Of a DNA stretch of 64,000 nt, positions 1 to 7,075 are shown piece after piece. Source of the DNA: an uncultured Anaerolineales bacterium (GTDB taxonomy: Bacteria; Chloroflexota; Anaerolineae; Anaerolineales; UBA6663). Under the pieces are notes generated by a model, which was not told the origin of the DNA, made no database searches, and was given only the letters and a program-made list of their open reading frames with translations. The stretch's first letter is position 1; the number at the start of each line of letters is the position of its first letter. Location of the stretch: positions 1 through 64,000 of the forward strand of contig CALFZO010000029.1 of assembly GCA_937952305.1 (NCBI GenBank). Reading direction: 5' to 3'. Made by a program: the position numbers and the translations under genes.

Positions 1-1558
1 GGTGGCACTCCAGGCACAGGTTGGAGTCGTTGGGCTGGAGCTTGCCGTCGGCGTCCTTGACGCTGAAGGTCAGCGACTTGCCGGACGGGAACGGCACGGT
101 GGTGACCGCGTAGCGGTTGGGCCAGTTGGCTTCGTCGTGGCAGGTGGAGCAGGCGAAGCCGTTGCTGGAGGCCATGGCCCCGAGGCCGGCGGTCAGGGTG
201 GTGCCGGAGGCGCTGAAGACGACCGTGCCGCCATTGTGGAGGAAGGTCGGCAGGCCAGCCGCGGTGTGGCACTTCGCGCAGCGATAGGGAACTTCGCCGG
301 TGTCGTCCCAATCGCGGAACGGCATGCCGTTGCCGGCGAAGTGGCCGGCGTCCTCGCGCGCCAGGGCGCTGACGTCACCGCCCAGGTCTTCGATCGAGTC
401 GAACAGCAGCTGGACGATGTACTTGTTGCCGTGGGCGAACGCGCCCGGGTCCTTGATGGAGACCTGGTAGTTGTAGGCCGCCTTCAACAAGCGGGCCGTC
501 CAGTTCGGATAGGCCTTGCCGTCAGCGCCCATGAAGTACGGGTAGACCGCCGGATCGTAACTGATCTCGGCGCCGGCCTTCTCGGCGGCGTACTTCTGGA
601 TCTCGGCCAGCAGGACTTCCTGGAGGCCCTGGATCTCGTAGTACATGCCTTCTTCCACGTCGCCGTCGCCGTCATAGTCGGCGAAGGAGGCTTCCGGCTC
701 GCGGATGTTCTGCAGGCCGCCCTCTTCCTTCACGGCGTCGCCGTGGCAGAGCGCGCACTCGTCGACCTTGACCTTGAGGCTGTGCGGGTCATGGCAGCCG
801 ATGCAGGTGTCGTAGCCGGCGACGTGGTCGTGCTTGGAGTCGTACAACTTGCCGTCGTACTCGTAGCCACCCTTGACCTGGGTGCCGTACAGCGTCGCGG
901 CCGCCGCAAAGTAGTGCACGTTGCGGAAGCCGAAGCGGACATCGTTGCCCTGGTCGTTCTTGATGGGAGCGACCACGGCGTCCACGTCTTCGACCTTGAA
1001 CTGGGCGATCTGGCCGTCAACGGAGGCCTTGGACTCACGGCCCTGGTGGCACTGCATGCAGCGCGCGGCGTCGGCCAGGCCGGCGACGACGATGGGCTCG
1101 CCATCCTCGTCCTTGCCGGGGAAGGCGACGCTGGTCATGCTGCTGGCGGCCGGATCATGGCAGGCCGTGCAGACGATGCCCTGAGCGTCAGCGGCCGGCA
1201 CGGCGGCATCGACCTTGCCCGCCTCGGAGCCATCGGCGCCGAGGAAGTCCAGGTAGCCGGCCGAGCTGTGGCACTTGGCGCAGGAAGCGGGGACGCCGTC
1301 CGGATTGGCGGTGGCGTCATCCCAGTGGCGGAAAGCTTCGCTGTCCACGGCATTGTGCCCGGAGCCCAACCACAGCTCCTCATACGGCACGCCGCCGACG
1401 GGTTTGACCTCGACGATGCGAGTGACTTCCACCGGGACTTCAACTTTGACTTCCCGGGTGACCTCGACCGTCTGCGGTTCGGAAGTGGTGGCGCACGACG
1501 CGAGGACAAACACCCCCGCCACCACGGCGATCACGAACAAAAGTTTACGATATGGCAT
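1..1558 (-). CDS. Multiheme c-type cytochrome lipoprotein (partial, C-terminus off the left edge)
   Basis: Read on the minus strand from the ATG at 1558-1556, with a strong AAGGAGAGG Shine-Dalgarno just upstream. The frame is open for 519 codons to the window edge, so the C-terminus is missing. The N-terminus is a lipoprotein signal (basic MPYRK, hydrophobic stretch, lipobox LASC), so the protein is predicted to be exported and lipid anchored. Eight CxxCH heme motifs are visible: CAKCH, CTACH, CMQCH, CIGCH, CALCH, CAKCH, CSTCH and CLECH, the last at the very edge. The segment around each CAKCH is repeated (HWDD/DWDD about 15 residues before the motif), suggesting internal duplication. Redox partner and substrate are not evident. 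It is the last visible gene of an operon that starts with the response regulator at 2801, and it diverges from a second octaheme lipoprotein at 3237. A long open frame on the opposite strand is antisense. Confidence 0.9.
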   Translation of the reverse strand, partial: MPYRKLLFVIAVVAGVFVLASCATTSEPQTVEVTREVKVEVPVEVTRIVEVKPVGGVPYEELWLGSGHNAVDSEAFRHWDDATANPDGVPASCAKCHSSAGYLDFLGADGSEAGKVDAAVPAADAQGIVCTACHDPAASSMTSVAFPGKDEDGEPIVVAGLADAARCMQCHQGRESKASVDGQIAQFKVEDVDAVVAPIKNDQGNDVRFGFRNVHYFAAAATLYGTQVKGGYEYDGKLYDSKHDHVAGYDTCIGCHDPHSLKVKVDECALCHGDAVKEEGGLQNIREPEASFADYDGDGDVEEGMYYEIQGLQEVLLAEIQKYAAEKAGAEISYDPAVYPYFMGADGKAYPNWTARLLKAAYNYQVSIKDPGAFAHGNKYIVQLLFDSIEDLGGDVSALAREDAGHFAGNGMPFRDWDDTGEVPYRCAKCHTAAGLPTFLHNGGTVVFSASGTTLTAGLGAMASSNGFACSTCHDEANWPNRYAVTTVPFPSGKSLTFSVKDADGKLQPNDSNLCLECH

Positions 1559-1653
1559 AGCCCCTCTCCTTAGGGAGAACTCAACTTGCAAACGGGATGT
1601 GTGGCGTTGCTCCTCTGCGGGTGGCGCGCCTCCTTTCAAGTCCCCAACTGACA

Positions 1654-1992
1654 CTAGGCTGCCTTGATGACTTGCATCAGATCCTGCACCTGGTGGACGG
1701 TGCGTTGCTCGCTGATGACGACCTGAACATGGTCTTGCGCCGGGTCCAGGCGGATCAGGGTCAGCGCGGGCAGTGCATCCAACAGAGTCCCCAGGCTGCA
1801 AGACTGCTCGGTCTCCGAGTCACTGACGTCCAGGATCACGGCCGTGGGGTGGGCAGCGATCACACGTCGCAGGGCGTCTGGTTCGCGTGTGTCAATGATC
1901 ACCAGCGACTGTCCGTCCAGGGACTGCTTGAGACGAGCAGCTACCCCTTCGGCGAAGATCGACTGACTCGACAATATCACGACCTGCGACAC
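1654..1992 (-). CDS. Small receiver-like (degenerate) protein
   Basis: The start chosen is the GTG at 1992-1990, because GGAGGG lies 6 nt upstream and the protein then opens directly with a beta-strand (VSQVVILSS), as receiver domains do. A longer form from an ATG at 2073 is possible but adds a poorly folded-looking leader. The 112-residue product has the alternating pattern of a CheY-like fold and an Asp after a hydrophobic strand (VILDVSD) where the phosphoacceptor sits. The N-terminal acidic pair is replaced by Ser-Ser and no Lys-Pro motif follows, so phosphorylation is doubtful. It sits between the NarL-type regulator (2148-2801) and the multiheme cytochrome (start 1558), on the same strand. 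It may be a stand-alone signalling partner of that regulator. No named family was recognised. Confidence 0.6.
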   Translation of the reverse strand: MSQVVILSSQSIFAEGVAARLKQSLDGQSLVIIDTREPDALRRVIAAHPTAVILDVSDSETEQSCSLGTLLDALPALTLIRLDPAQDHVQVVISEQRTVHQVQDLMQVIKAA

Positions 1993-2147
1993 GCCCGCCC
2001 TCCACAACAGGCTTAGATTAATGCTGGTTAAGTCCCGCAGAAACCCCAAAACGGCCAAAATCTTCCGGCTCACCCGGGTAGCCGCCGCCTACCCAGAAGA
2101 GTAGGCGCAGCCTGGGTCGCAATTGTCCGGAATAACCCGAGCGTGCC

Positions 2148-2801
2148 TCAATTGGCGTGGCTGCTATTGGTCCTGACCAGCCCAATGCGGATGGCGTGGG
2201 CCGCAGCTTCGGTGCGGTTGTGGACGTCCAGTTTCTGGAGGATGTTTTTGATGTGATACTTGACGGTGTTCTCGCTCAGCGACAGGGTCAGGGCGATGTC
2301 CTTGTTGGAGCGGCCATCGGCCAGGAGGCGGAGCAGTTCCACCTCGCGTTCCGTCAGCCCATTGCCGAAATGTCCCTGGCGGTGGTTGGGGCGTGCGAAG
2401 GCGGCCAGCAGCCGCGCCGTTGAATGGCGGGTCAACGCGGCCTCGCCGCGGCCGAGCCCGCGCAGCATGTCGATGAACTCGTCGGCCTTCAGGCTCTTGG
2501 AGAGATAGCCGCGCGCGCCGGCTTCCACGGCCTCAAACAACTCGGCATCGTCTTCGGCCCCGGTGAGGATGACAACTCCCGCTTCGGGCCACTGGGCGCG
2601 CAGCTGCCGAAGGGCCTCCAGGCCGTTGCAATCTGGCATGCCGGCATCCAGCAGGACTATGTCCGGCCGCAGAACCAACGCGGTCTCGACCGCGGATCGG
2701 CCATCCCCGACCTGGCCGACCACCTCGAACCCGGCGGACTCCAAGAGACTCACCAGCCCGTCACGGAACAGCGAGTGATCATCAGCGACCAGGATCTTCA
2801 C
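2148..2801 (-). CDS. NarL/FixJ-type two-component response regulator
   Basis: This 217-residue protein has an N-terminal receiver (about 1-120) and a C-terminal LuxR-type helix-turn-helix (about 150-210). The receiver carries the acidic pair D7/D8, phosphoacceptor D52 in VLLDAGMPD, T80 in ILTG and K102 in YLSKSL, so it looks fully functional. The output domain has the LuxR signature LTEREVELLRLLADG and ENTVKYHIKNIL. No histidine kinase is encoded nearby, so its partner is elsewhere. It heads the minus-strand unit leading to the small receiver-like protein and the multiheme cytochrome, and shares a 435-bp AT-rich repeat-containing intergenic region with the divergent cytochrome at 3237. Control of both cytochrome genes is therefore a reasonable inference. 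GGAG lies upstream of the ATG. Confidence 0.9.
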   Translation of the reverse strand: MKILVADDHSLFRDGLVSLLESAGFEVVGQVGDGRSAVETALVLRPDIVLLDAGMPDCNGLEALRQLRAQWPEAGVVILTGAEDDAELFEAVEAGARGYLSKSLKADEFIDMLRGLGRGEAALTRHSTARLLAAFARPNHRQGHFGNGLTEREVELLRLLADGRSNKDIALTLSLSENTVKYHIKNILQKLDVHNRTEAAAHAIRIGLVRTNSSHAN

Positions 2802-2867
2802 GGGGAGCTCCAGTACGGCTTGCCAAAACGCAATAATTCGGAGGCGGCGAGGAAGACTTGTATCAAA

Positions 2868-3021
2868 ATTGTCATGTTTATTGGCCGCTTGTGTTAGTGC
2901 GCACGATCATTTTAACCAGATGACTAATGTAAGAAGAAGATTGATTGTCATAAAAACTGGATAATCTAATGTATAATGATGACCATTGTCATACGACATT
3001 GGGTCAACAGCCACTAATGTA
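2868..3021. promoter_or_regulatory. Divergent control region with repeated 8-mers and a TATAAT box
   Basis: The roughly 435 bp between the response regulator and the octaheme cytochrome are unusually AT-rich for this genome. ATTGTCAT occurs at 2868, 2944 and 2985, and CTAATGTA (the first copy at 2924, then 2966 and 3014) also occurs three times. An inverted repeat ATGAC-N4-GTCAT spans 2979-2992. A perfect TATAAT lies at 2972-2977 on the plus strand, overlapping the second CTAATGTA copy, with no good -35 at 16-18 bp, as is common for activator-dependent promoters. These are direct observations; binding of the adjacent NarL-type regulator is inference. Confidence 0.5.
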
Positions 3022-3087
3022 TGATTAATGGCCCTGGTACCATCACTTGGTGCTGACATAGGGCCTATGCCGTGTGTCCGACCACTT

Positions 3088-3109
3088 AACCCGCCCCCAA
3101 GCGGTTTTT
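3088..3109 (+). terminator. Possible leader attenuator hairpin
   Basis: AACCCGC pairs with GCGGTT around a short C/A-rich loop, with one bulged C, and is followed directly by five T residues. It lies about 130 bp before the octaheme cytochrome start and downstream of the TATAAT at 2972. It would therefore sit in the untranslated leader and could terminate or pause transcription. The stem is short, so this is tentative. Confidence 0.25.
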
Positions 3110-3236
3110 CCATATATTGCCCGGAACCAGGGTCGCCACAGCCCAGACAGGCGCAGCCGATCGCTTCAGCCGCCAACCTGGTGCGATGGGCGCCTCGCCC
3201 GGACCGGCTCACGTCTCCCTTCTAGGAGGATTTCCT

Positions 3237-4466
3237 ATGAGGCGCAATCTGTCTGTCGTCGGACTATGCGTCGCCGGCTTACTGCTGATCTTGTCCGCGT
3301 GCACGACGCCCGCGGATCAGACTGGCCCAGCCGGCCCGGCCGGTCCCGTCGGTCCGGCTGGCCCGCAAGGCCCGGTTGGCCCGCAAGGCGTCGCCGGTCC
3401 AGTTGGCCCGAGCGCGGCCGAATACGTCGGCTCCGAGAAGTGTGCGGGCTGCCACAGTGATTTAGCCGAGACGTTTGCGCTGACCGGCCACGCCTCCGAC
3501 CTCAAACCGGTTGTCGACGGCCAGGCGCCCGAGTATCCGTTTACGCGTGTGCCGAACCCGCCCCAGGGTTACACCTGGGACGACATCGCCTACGTGATCG
3601 GCGGCTATAACTGGAAGGCGCTCTTCGTCAACCAGCAAGGCTACCTCATCACGAACGGGCCCGAGGCCACCACCGCTGACGCCAGTTACGGCAATCAGTA
3701 CAACCTGGCCAACCAGTTCCTGGACACGGCGGCCGGCTTTGTGTCTTACCGCGCCGGCGAGAGCGAGGTGAGTTTCACTTGCGGCGCTTGCCACACCACT
3801 GGCTATCGGCGCAACGGGCACCAGGGCGATGCGCCCGGCATCGTCGGCACCTGGGCCGAGGCCGGGACACAGTGTGAGAGTTGCCACGGGCCGGGCAGCC
3901 TGCACGCCAAGAACCCCTACGGCAGCGCTTTGAAAATCGAGCGGGATGCGCAGAGCTGCACGCGCTGTCATCAGCGCGGCGGCGTCGACGATGTGCAGGT
4001 GGCGGGCGGTTTTGTCGTGCATGATGGCCCGCACGGCGACCTGGCCCTGAGCAAACACCTGCTGCTGGATTGCGTCGTCTGCCATGACCCGCACACCGGT
4101 GTGGTGGCCGCGCGCGAGGCCGCCCAGCCGACGGTCCAGGTGGAGTGCGCGAGCTGCCACTTCCGCCAGGCGCAGAACCAGGACAATGAACGCCACAAGC
4201 TGCTGGACGTGGACTGCGAGTCCTGCCATATGCCGCGCCTGGGGCAGGTGGCCGTGGCTGACGCAGCCAAGTTCTCCGGCGATACGCGCACTCACTTGAT
4301 GGCGATCGACGCCACCCAGCTTAGTCAGTTCACCGAAACTGGGCAGATCAAACCGCAGATCGCCGTGGAGTACGCGTGCAAGGGCTGCCACACCCCCGGC
4401 ACCAACGCGGAGATCCCGGACGACCAGTTGCTGGAAGTCGCGGCGGGATATCACGACCAGCCATAG
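3237..4466 (+). CDS. Octaheme c-type cytochrome lipoprotein with collagen-like stalk
   Basis: Start at ATG 3237 is set by AGGAGG 8 nt upstream; a longer in-frame opening exists but would bury the signal peptide. The 409-residue product has a lipoprotein signal with lipobox LSAC (Cys22). Ten consecutive Gly-X-Y triplets follow (residues 30-59, mostly GPA/GPV/GPQ), a collagen-like stalk. Eight CxxCH motifs come next (CAGCH, CGACH, CESCH, CTRCH, CVVCH, CASCH, CESCH, CKGCH) in a fold resembling the cytochrome c554 family. The protein should be lipid anchored outside the membrane with the heme domain held away on the stalk. It diverges from the regulator/cytochrome unit and ends at a strong terminator, so it is probably monocistronic. 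Substrate unknown; an electron carrier to extracellular acceptors or a terminal reductase are both possible. Confidence 0.92.
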   Translation: MRRNLSVVGLCVAGLLLILSACTTPADQTGPAGPAGPVGPAGPQGPVGPQGVAGPVGPSAAEYVGSEKCAGCHSDLAETFALTGHASDLKPVVDGQAPEYPFTRVPNPPQGYTWDDIAYVIGGYNWKALFVNQQGYLITNGPEATTADASYGNQYNLANQFLDTAAGFVSYRAGESEVSFTCGACHTTGYRRNGHQGDAPGIVGTWAEAGTQCESCHGPGSLHAKNPYGSALKIERDAQSCTRCHQRGGVDDVQVAGGFVVHDGPHGDLALSKHLLLDCVVCHDPHTGVVAAREAAQPTVQVECASCHFRQAQNQDNERHKLLDVDCESCHMPRLGQVAVADAAKFSGDTRTHLMAIDATQLSQFTETGQIKPQIAVEYACKGCHTPGTNAEIPDDQLLEVAAGYHDQP

Positions 4467-4493
4467 CAGTCAGCAACACCGGCGGGAGATGAC

Positions 4494-4523
4494 ACCGGGC
4501 CGGACGAGGTCCGGCCCGGTTTT
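4494..4523 (+). terminator. Rho-independent terminator after the octaheme cytochrome
   Basis: A perfect 12-bp GC-rich stem (ACCGGGCCGGAC with its complement) surrounds a GAG loop and is followed by TTTT. It lies 28 bp after the cytochrome stop codon. Confidence 0.85.
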
Positions 4524-4565
4524 GCATGCACGGCGTATGCGTCACCCGGACACCGTCAAGGATTA

Positions 4566-4586
4566 TGGTTGCATTGAGTGTAACCA
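4566..4586. promoter_or_regulatory. Inverted repeat upstream of the nonaheme cytochrome operon
   Basis: TGGTTGCA and TGTAACCA form an inverted repeat with one mismatch and a 5-bp spacer, about 105 bp before the start at 4691. A GATAAT box follows at about 4595. The arrangement resembles an operator beside a promoter; the binding protein is unknown. Confidence 0.35.
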
Positions 4587-4690
4587 GAGATGGGTGATAA
4601 TCGGCACTGCCGGCCCTATATTCGACAGGTTATATCCAGTAAGTACTAATGCCGTAGTACCTTGCTGGACAATAAAGACAAAGGTCGCGC

Positions 4691-5896
4691 ATGAGACAAT
4701 GGCTCCTTGAACGCCGCCGCTGGCTCTTCATCATTCTGGTTGGGGGAGCCTCTGCGGCGGCCATCCTTCTGCGCCTGACCGTTGCGGGGACGCCAGCCGC
4801 CGTTGCGGCGCCGGCCGAGGCGCAACCGGCGAAGCCGGCCGCGCAACCTGGGGTCAGCAACGACTACTGCCTGGGCTGCCACGGCAAGCCCAACCAGCTG
4901 CGTACCCTGCCGAGCGGCGAACTGCAGTACATGTCGATTGATCCGGCGGGGTATGCCGCCTCCGTCCACGGCTCCGGCGGCTACGCCTGCGTGCAGTGCC
5001 ACCCCACGATCCGTGAGTATCCGCACCCCGAGTCCACGGCCCAGGATCTCCGCGCGGTCACCCTGCAAAACTACACGACCTGCCAGGAGTGTCACTCCGG
5101 GCAGTATGAGAAGCAGATGGACAGCGTCCACCAGAAGGCGTTGGACGAAGGCAATCAGAACGCGGCCGTCTGCACCGACTGCCACAATCCGCACTACCAG
5201 AAGCGCCTGACCAATCCGACGACGGGCGAGCTGTGGCCTAACGCCCGCCTGCTGATTCCGCAGACCTGCGCGCGCTGCCACAGCACCATCTACGACCAGT
5301 ACAAGCAGACCGTCCACGGCACGGCCCTGATCGGCGACGCCGAGCAGCCGGGCGGCAACCCGGATGTGCCGACGTGCATCGACTGCCACGGTGTGCACAA
5401 CCAGGCCGACCCGACGACGGCCGGGTTCCGGCTCAGTTCCACCGATCTGTGCGCCAAGTGCCACACCGACCCGGCCCGGATGGACAAGTACCACATCTCG
5501 ACCAACGTGCTGAACACGTACCTGGCCGATTTCCACGGCACGACCGTGACGCTGTTCCAGAAACAGGCGCCCGGCGAGTTGACCAACAAGCCGGTCTGCT
5601 ATGACTGCCACGGCGTCCACGACATCCGCGCCGTCGACGACCCCGAGAAGGGCCTGCACGTCAAGCAGAACCTGCTGGTGGCGTGCCAGCAGTGCCACCC
5701 GGGGGCGACGCCGGATTTCCCGGACTCCTGGCTCAGCCACTATGAGCCGTCGGCGGACAAGAACCCGCTGGTCTACTTCGTGGACGTCTTCTACCGTTTC
5801 TTCATCCCGGGCGTCCTGGTGCCGATGGGGATCTACGTGCTGGCGGACTTCGGCCGCCGGATCTACAGCCGCGTACGGAAAGGCGGGCAGCACTGA
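4691..5896 (+). CDS. Membrane-anchored nine-heme c-type cytochrome
   Basis: The 401-residue protein starts with an uncleaved-looking signal anchor (residues about 11-33) and an Ala/Pro-rich linker. Nine CxxCH motifs follow: CLGCH, CVQCH, CQECH, CTDCH, CARCH, CIDCH, CAKCH, CYDCH and CQQCH. A second membrane helix lies near the C-terminus (about 366-388), followed by a basic tail. Both termini are thus in the membrane with the heme domain outside. Motif spacing is like the cytochrome c3/NrfH-type superfamily rather than any named reductase. Its stop codon overlaps the start of the next gene by one base (TGATG), implying translational coupling with the b-type cytochrome. It probably passes electrons between that subunit and extracytoplasmic partners. 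AAAGG precedes the ATG. Confidence 0.9.
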   Translation: MRQWLLERRRWLFIILVGGASAAAILLRLTVAGTPAAVAAPAEAQPAKPAAQPGVSNDYCLGCHGKPNQLRTLPSGELQYMSIDPAGYAASVHGSGGYACVQCHPTIREYPHPESTAQDLRAVTLQNYTTCQECHSGQYEKQMDSVHQKALDEGNQNAAVCTDCHNPHYQKRLTNPTTGELWPNARLLIPQTCARCHSTIYDQYKQTVHGTALIGDAEQPGGNPDVPTCIDCHGVHNQADPTTAGFRLSSTDLCAKCHTDPARMDKYHISTNVLNTYLADFHGTTVTLFQKQAPGELTNKPVCYDCHGVHDIRAVDDPEKGLHVKQNLLVACQQCHPGATPDFPDSWLSHYEPSADKNPLVYFVDVFYRFFIPGVLVPMGIYVLADFGRRIYSRVRKGGQH

Positions 5897-7038
5897 TGAG
5901 CGCCCCCAAGATGTATACCCGCTTCACCCTGGCGCAGCGCATCGAGCACGTCGCCCAGTTGGTTTCGTTCACCATCCTGGCCGTCACCGGCCTGCCGCAG
6001 AAGTTCGCGGCGCATCCGCTCTCGGAGTGGGCGATCGCGCTCATGGGCGGCATCGAACTGGTGCGCGTCATCCACCGCGTGGCGGCCACGGTCCTCATGG
6101 TCGCCACGGTCTATCACGTGGTCATGCTGGCCTATAAGGTCTTCGTCCAGCGCGTCCGGCCGACGATGCTGCCGGAGCTCAAAGACGCCAAGGACGCCCT
6201 GCAGGCTTTCCTCTATAACATCGGCCTGGGCAAAACCTGGCCGCAGATGGGACGCTTCACGTTCGAGGAGAAGGCCGAGTACTGGGCTTTTGTCTGGGGC
6301 ACGCTGGTGATGGTGGCGACCGGCTTCGTCCTGTGGAACCCCATCGCCACGGCCCAGTTCTTCCCGGGCCAGATCATCCCGGCCGCCAAGGCCGCCCACG
6401 GCGGCGAGGCGCTGCTGGCGGTGCTGGCCATCATCATCTGGCACTTCTATGGCGTCCACATCCGCCACTTTAACAAGAGCATGTGGACGGGCCAGCTGAC
6501 CGAAGAGGAGATGCATCACGAGCACCCGCTCGAGTTGGCCGATATCAAGGCCGGGACGGCGGAGCGCGTCGTCCCGCCAACCGTCCTTAAGCAACGCCAA
6601 CAAGCCTTTTACCCGGCGGCCGGCGTCGCCTCGGTGGCCATCCTGGTGGGCGTGGTCTGGTTTGTGACTTTCGAAGAGACCGCCATCGCCACGCTGCCGC
6701 CGCGGCCCACCCAAGACGTGTTCGCGCCGCAGACGCCCACGCCGATCCCGCCGACGCCGACGCCTCCGCCGGTGGCCGACCTGACCTGGAACGGCTATAT
6801 TGCCACGCTGTTCGCGGCCAAGTGCACGAGCTGCCACGGCGGCGCAGGCGGCCTGGCGCTGGAGACCTACGCGGCCGCCCTGCAGGGCGGCGCCACCGGT
6901 CGGTCGGTGGTGCCGACCGCGCCCGAGACCAGCTCGCTGGTGGCCGTTCAGGCGGCCGGCGGACACCCCGGCCAACTGTCGGAGATCGAGCTGGAGCGCC
7001 TGAGGCAGTGGATTCAAGCGGGCGCGCCCGAGGAATGA
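5896..7038 (+). CDS. Di-heme cytochrome b561-type membrane subunit with C-terminal c-heme domain
   Basis: The N-terminal ~215 residues have four hydrophobic helices of the formate dehydrogenase gamma/hydrogenase cytochrome b family. The family hallmark EYWAFVWGTLVMVATG is present, and candidate heme-b ligands are H18, H60/H74, H168, H183 and H188. After a further helix (about 240-258) comes a Pro/Thr-rich linker. A small cytochrome c domain follows with CTSCH at 310-314 and a C-terminal helix LRQWIQAGAPEE. Such subunits normally exchange electrons between quinone and c-type cytochromes, so this protein is predicted to be the quinone-reactive membrane core of the module. It starts on the last base of the preceding stop codon. 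The appended c domain is unusual for the family and recurs at the C-terminus of the next protein. Confidence 0.9.
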   Translation: MSAPKMYTRFTLAQRIEHVAQLVSFTILAVTGLPQKFAAHPLSEWAIALMGGIELVRVIHRVAATVLMVATVYHVVMLAYKVFVQRVRPTMLPELKDAKDALQAFLYNIGLGKTWPQMGRFTFEEKAEYWAFVWGTLVMVATGFVLWNPIATAQFFPGQIIPAAKAAHGGEALLAVLAIIIWHFYGVHIRHFNKSMWTGQLTEEEMHHEHPLELADIKAGTAERVVPPTVLKQRQQAFYPAAGVASVAILVGVVWFVTFEETAIATLPPRPTQDVFAPQTPTPIPPTPTPPPVADLTWNGYIATLFAAKCTSCHGGAGGLALETYAAALQGGATGRSVVPTAPETSSLVAVQAAGGHPGQLSEIELERLRQWIQAGAPEE

Positions 7039-7075
7039 TCACTAACCGGGCGCCTGCCCGGCTCAAGGAGCAACC

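Noticed and set aside
2..1573. A 523-codon open frame on the plus strand at the left edge
   Set aside because: It is antisense to a frame with eight CxxCH motifs, a lipobox and a strong ribosome-binding site; the long opposite frame is a by-product of high G+C.
3117..3236. An earlier start for the octaheme lipoprotein adding 40 residues
   Set aside because: It would place the signal peptide internally and lacks a ribosome-binding site; AGGAGG clearly serves the ATG at 3237.
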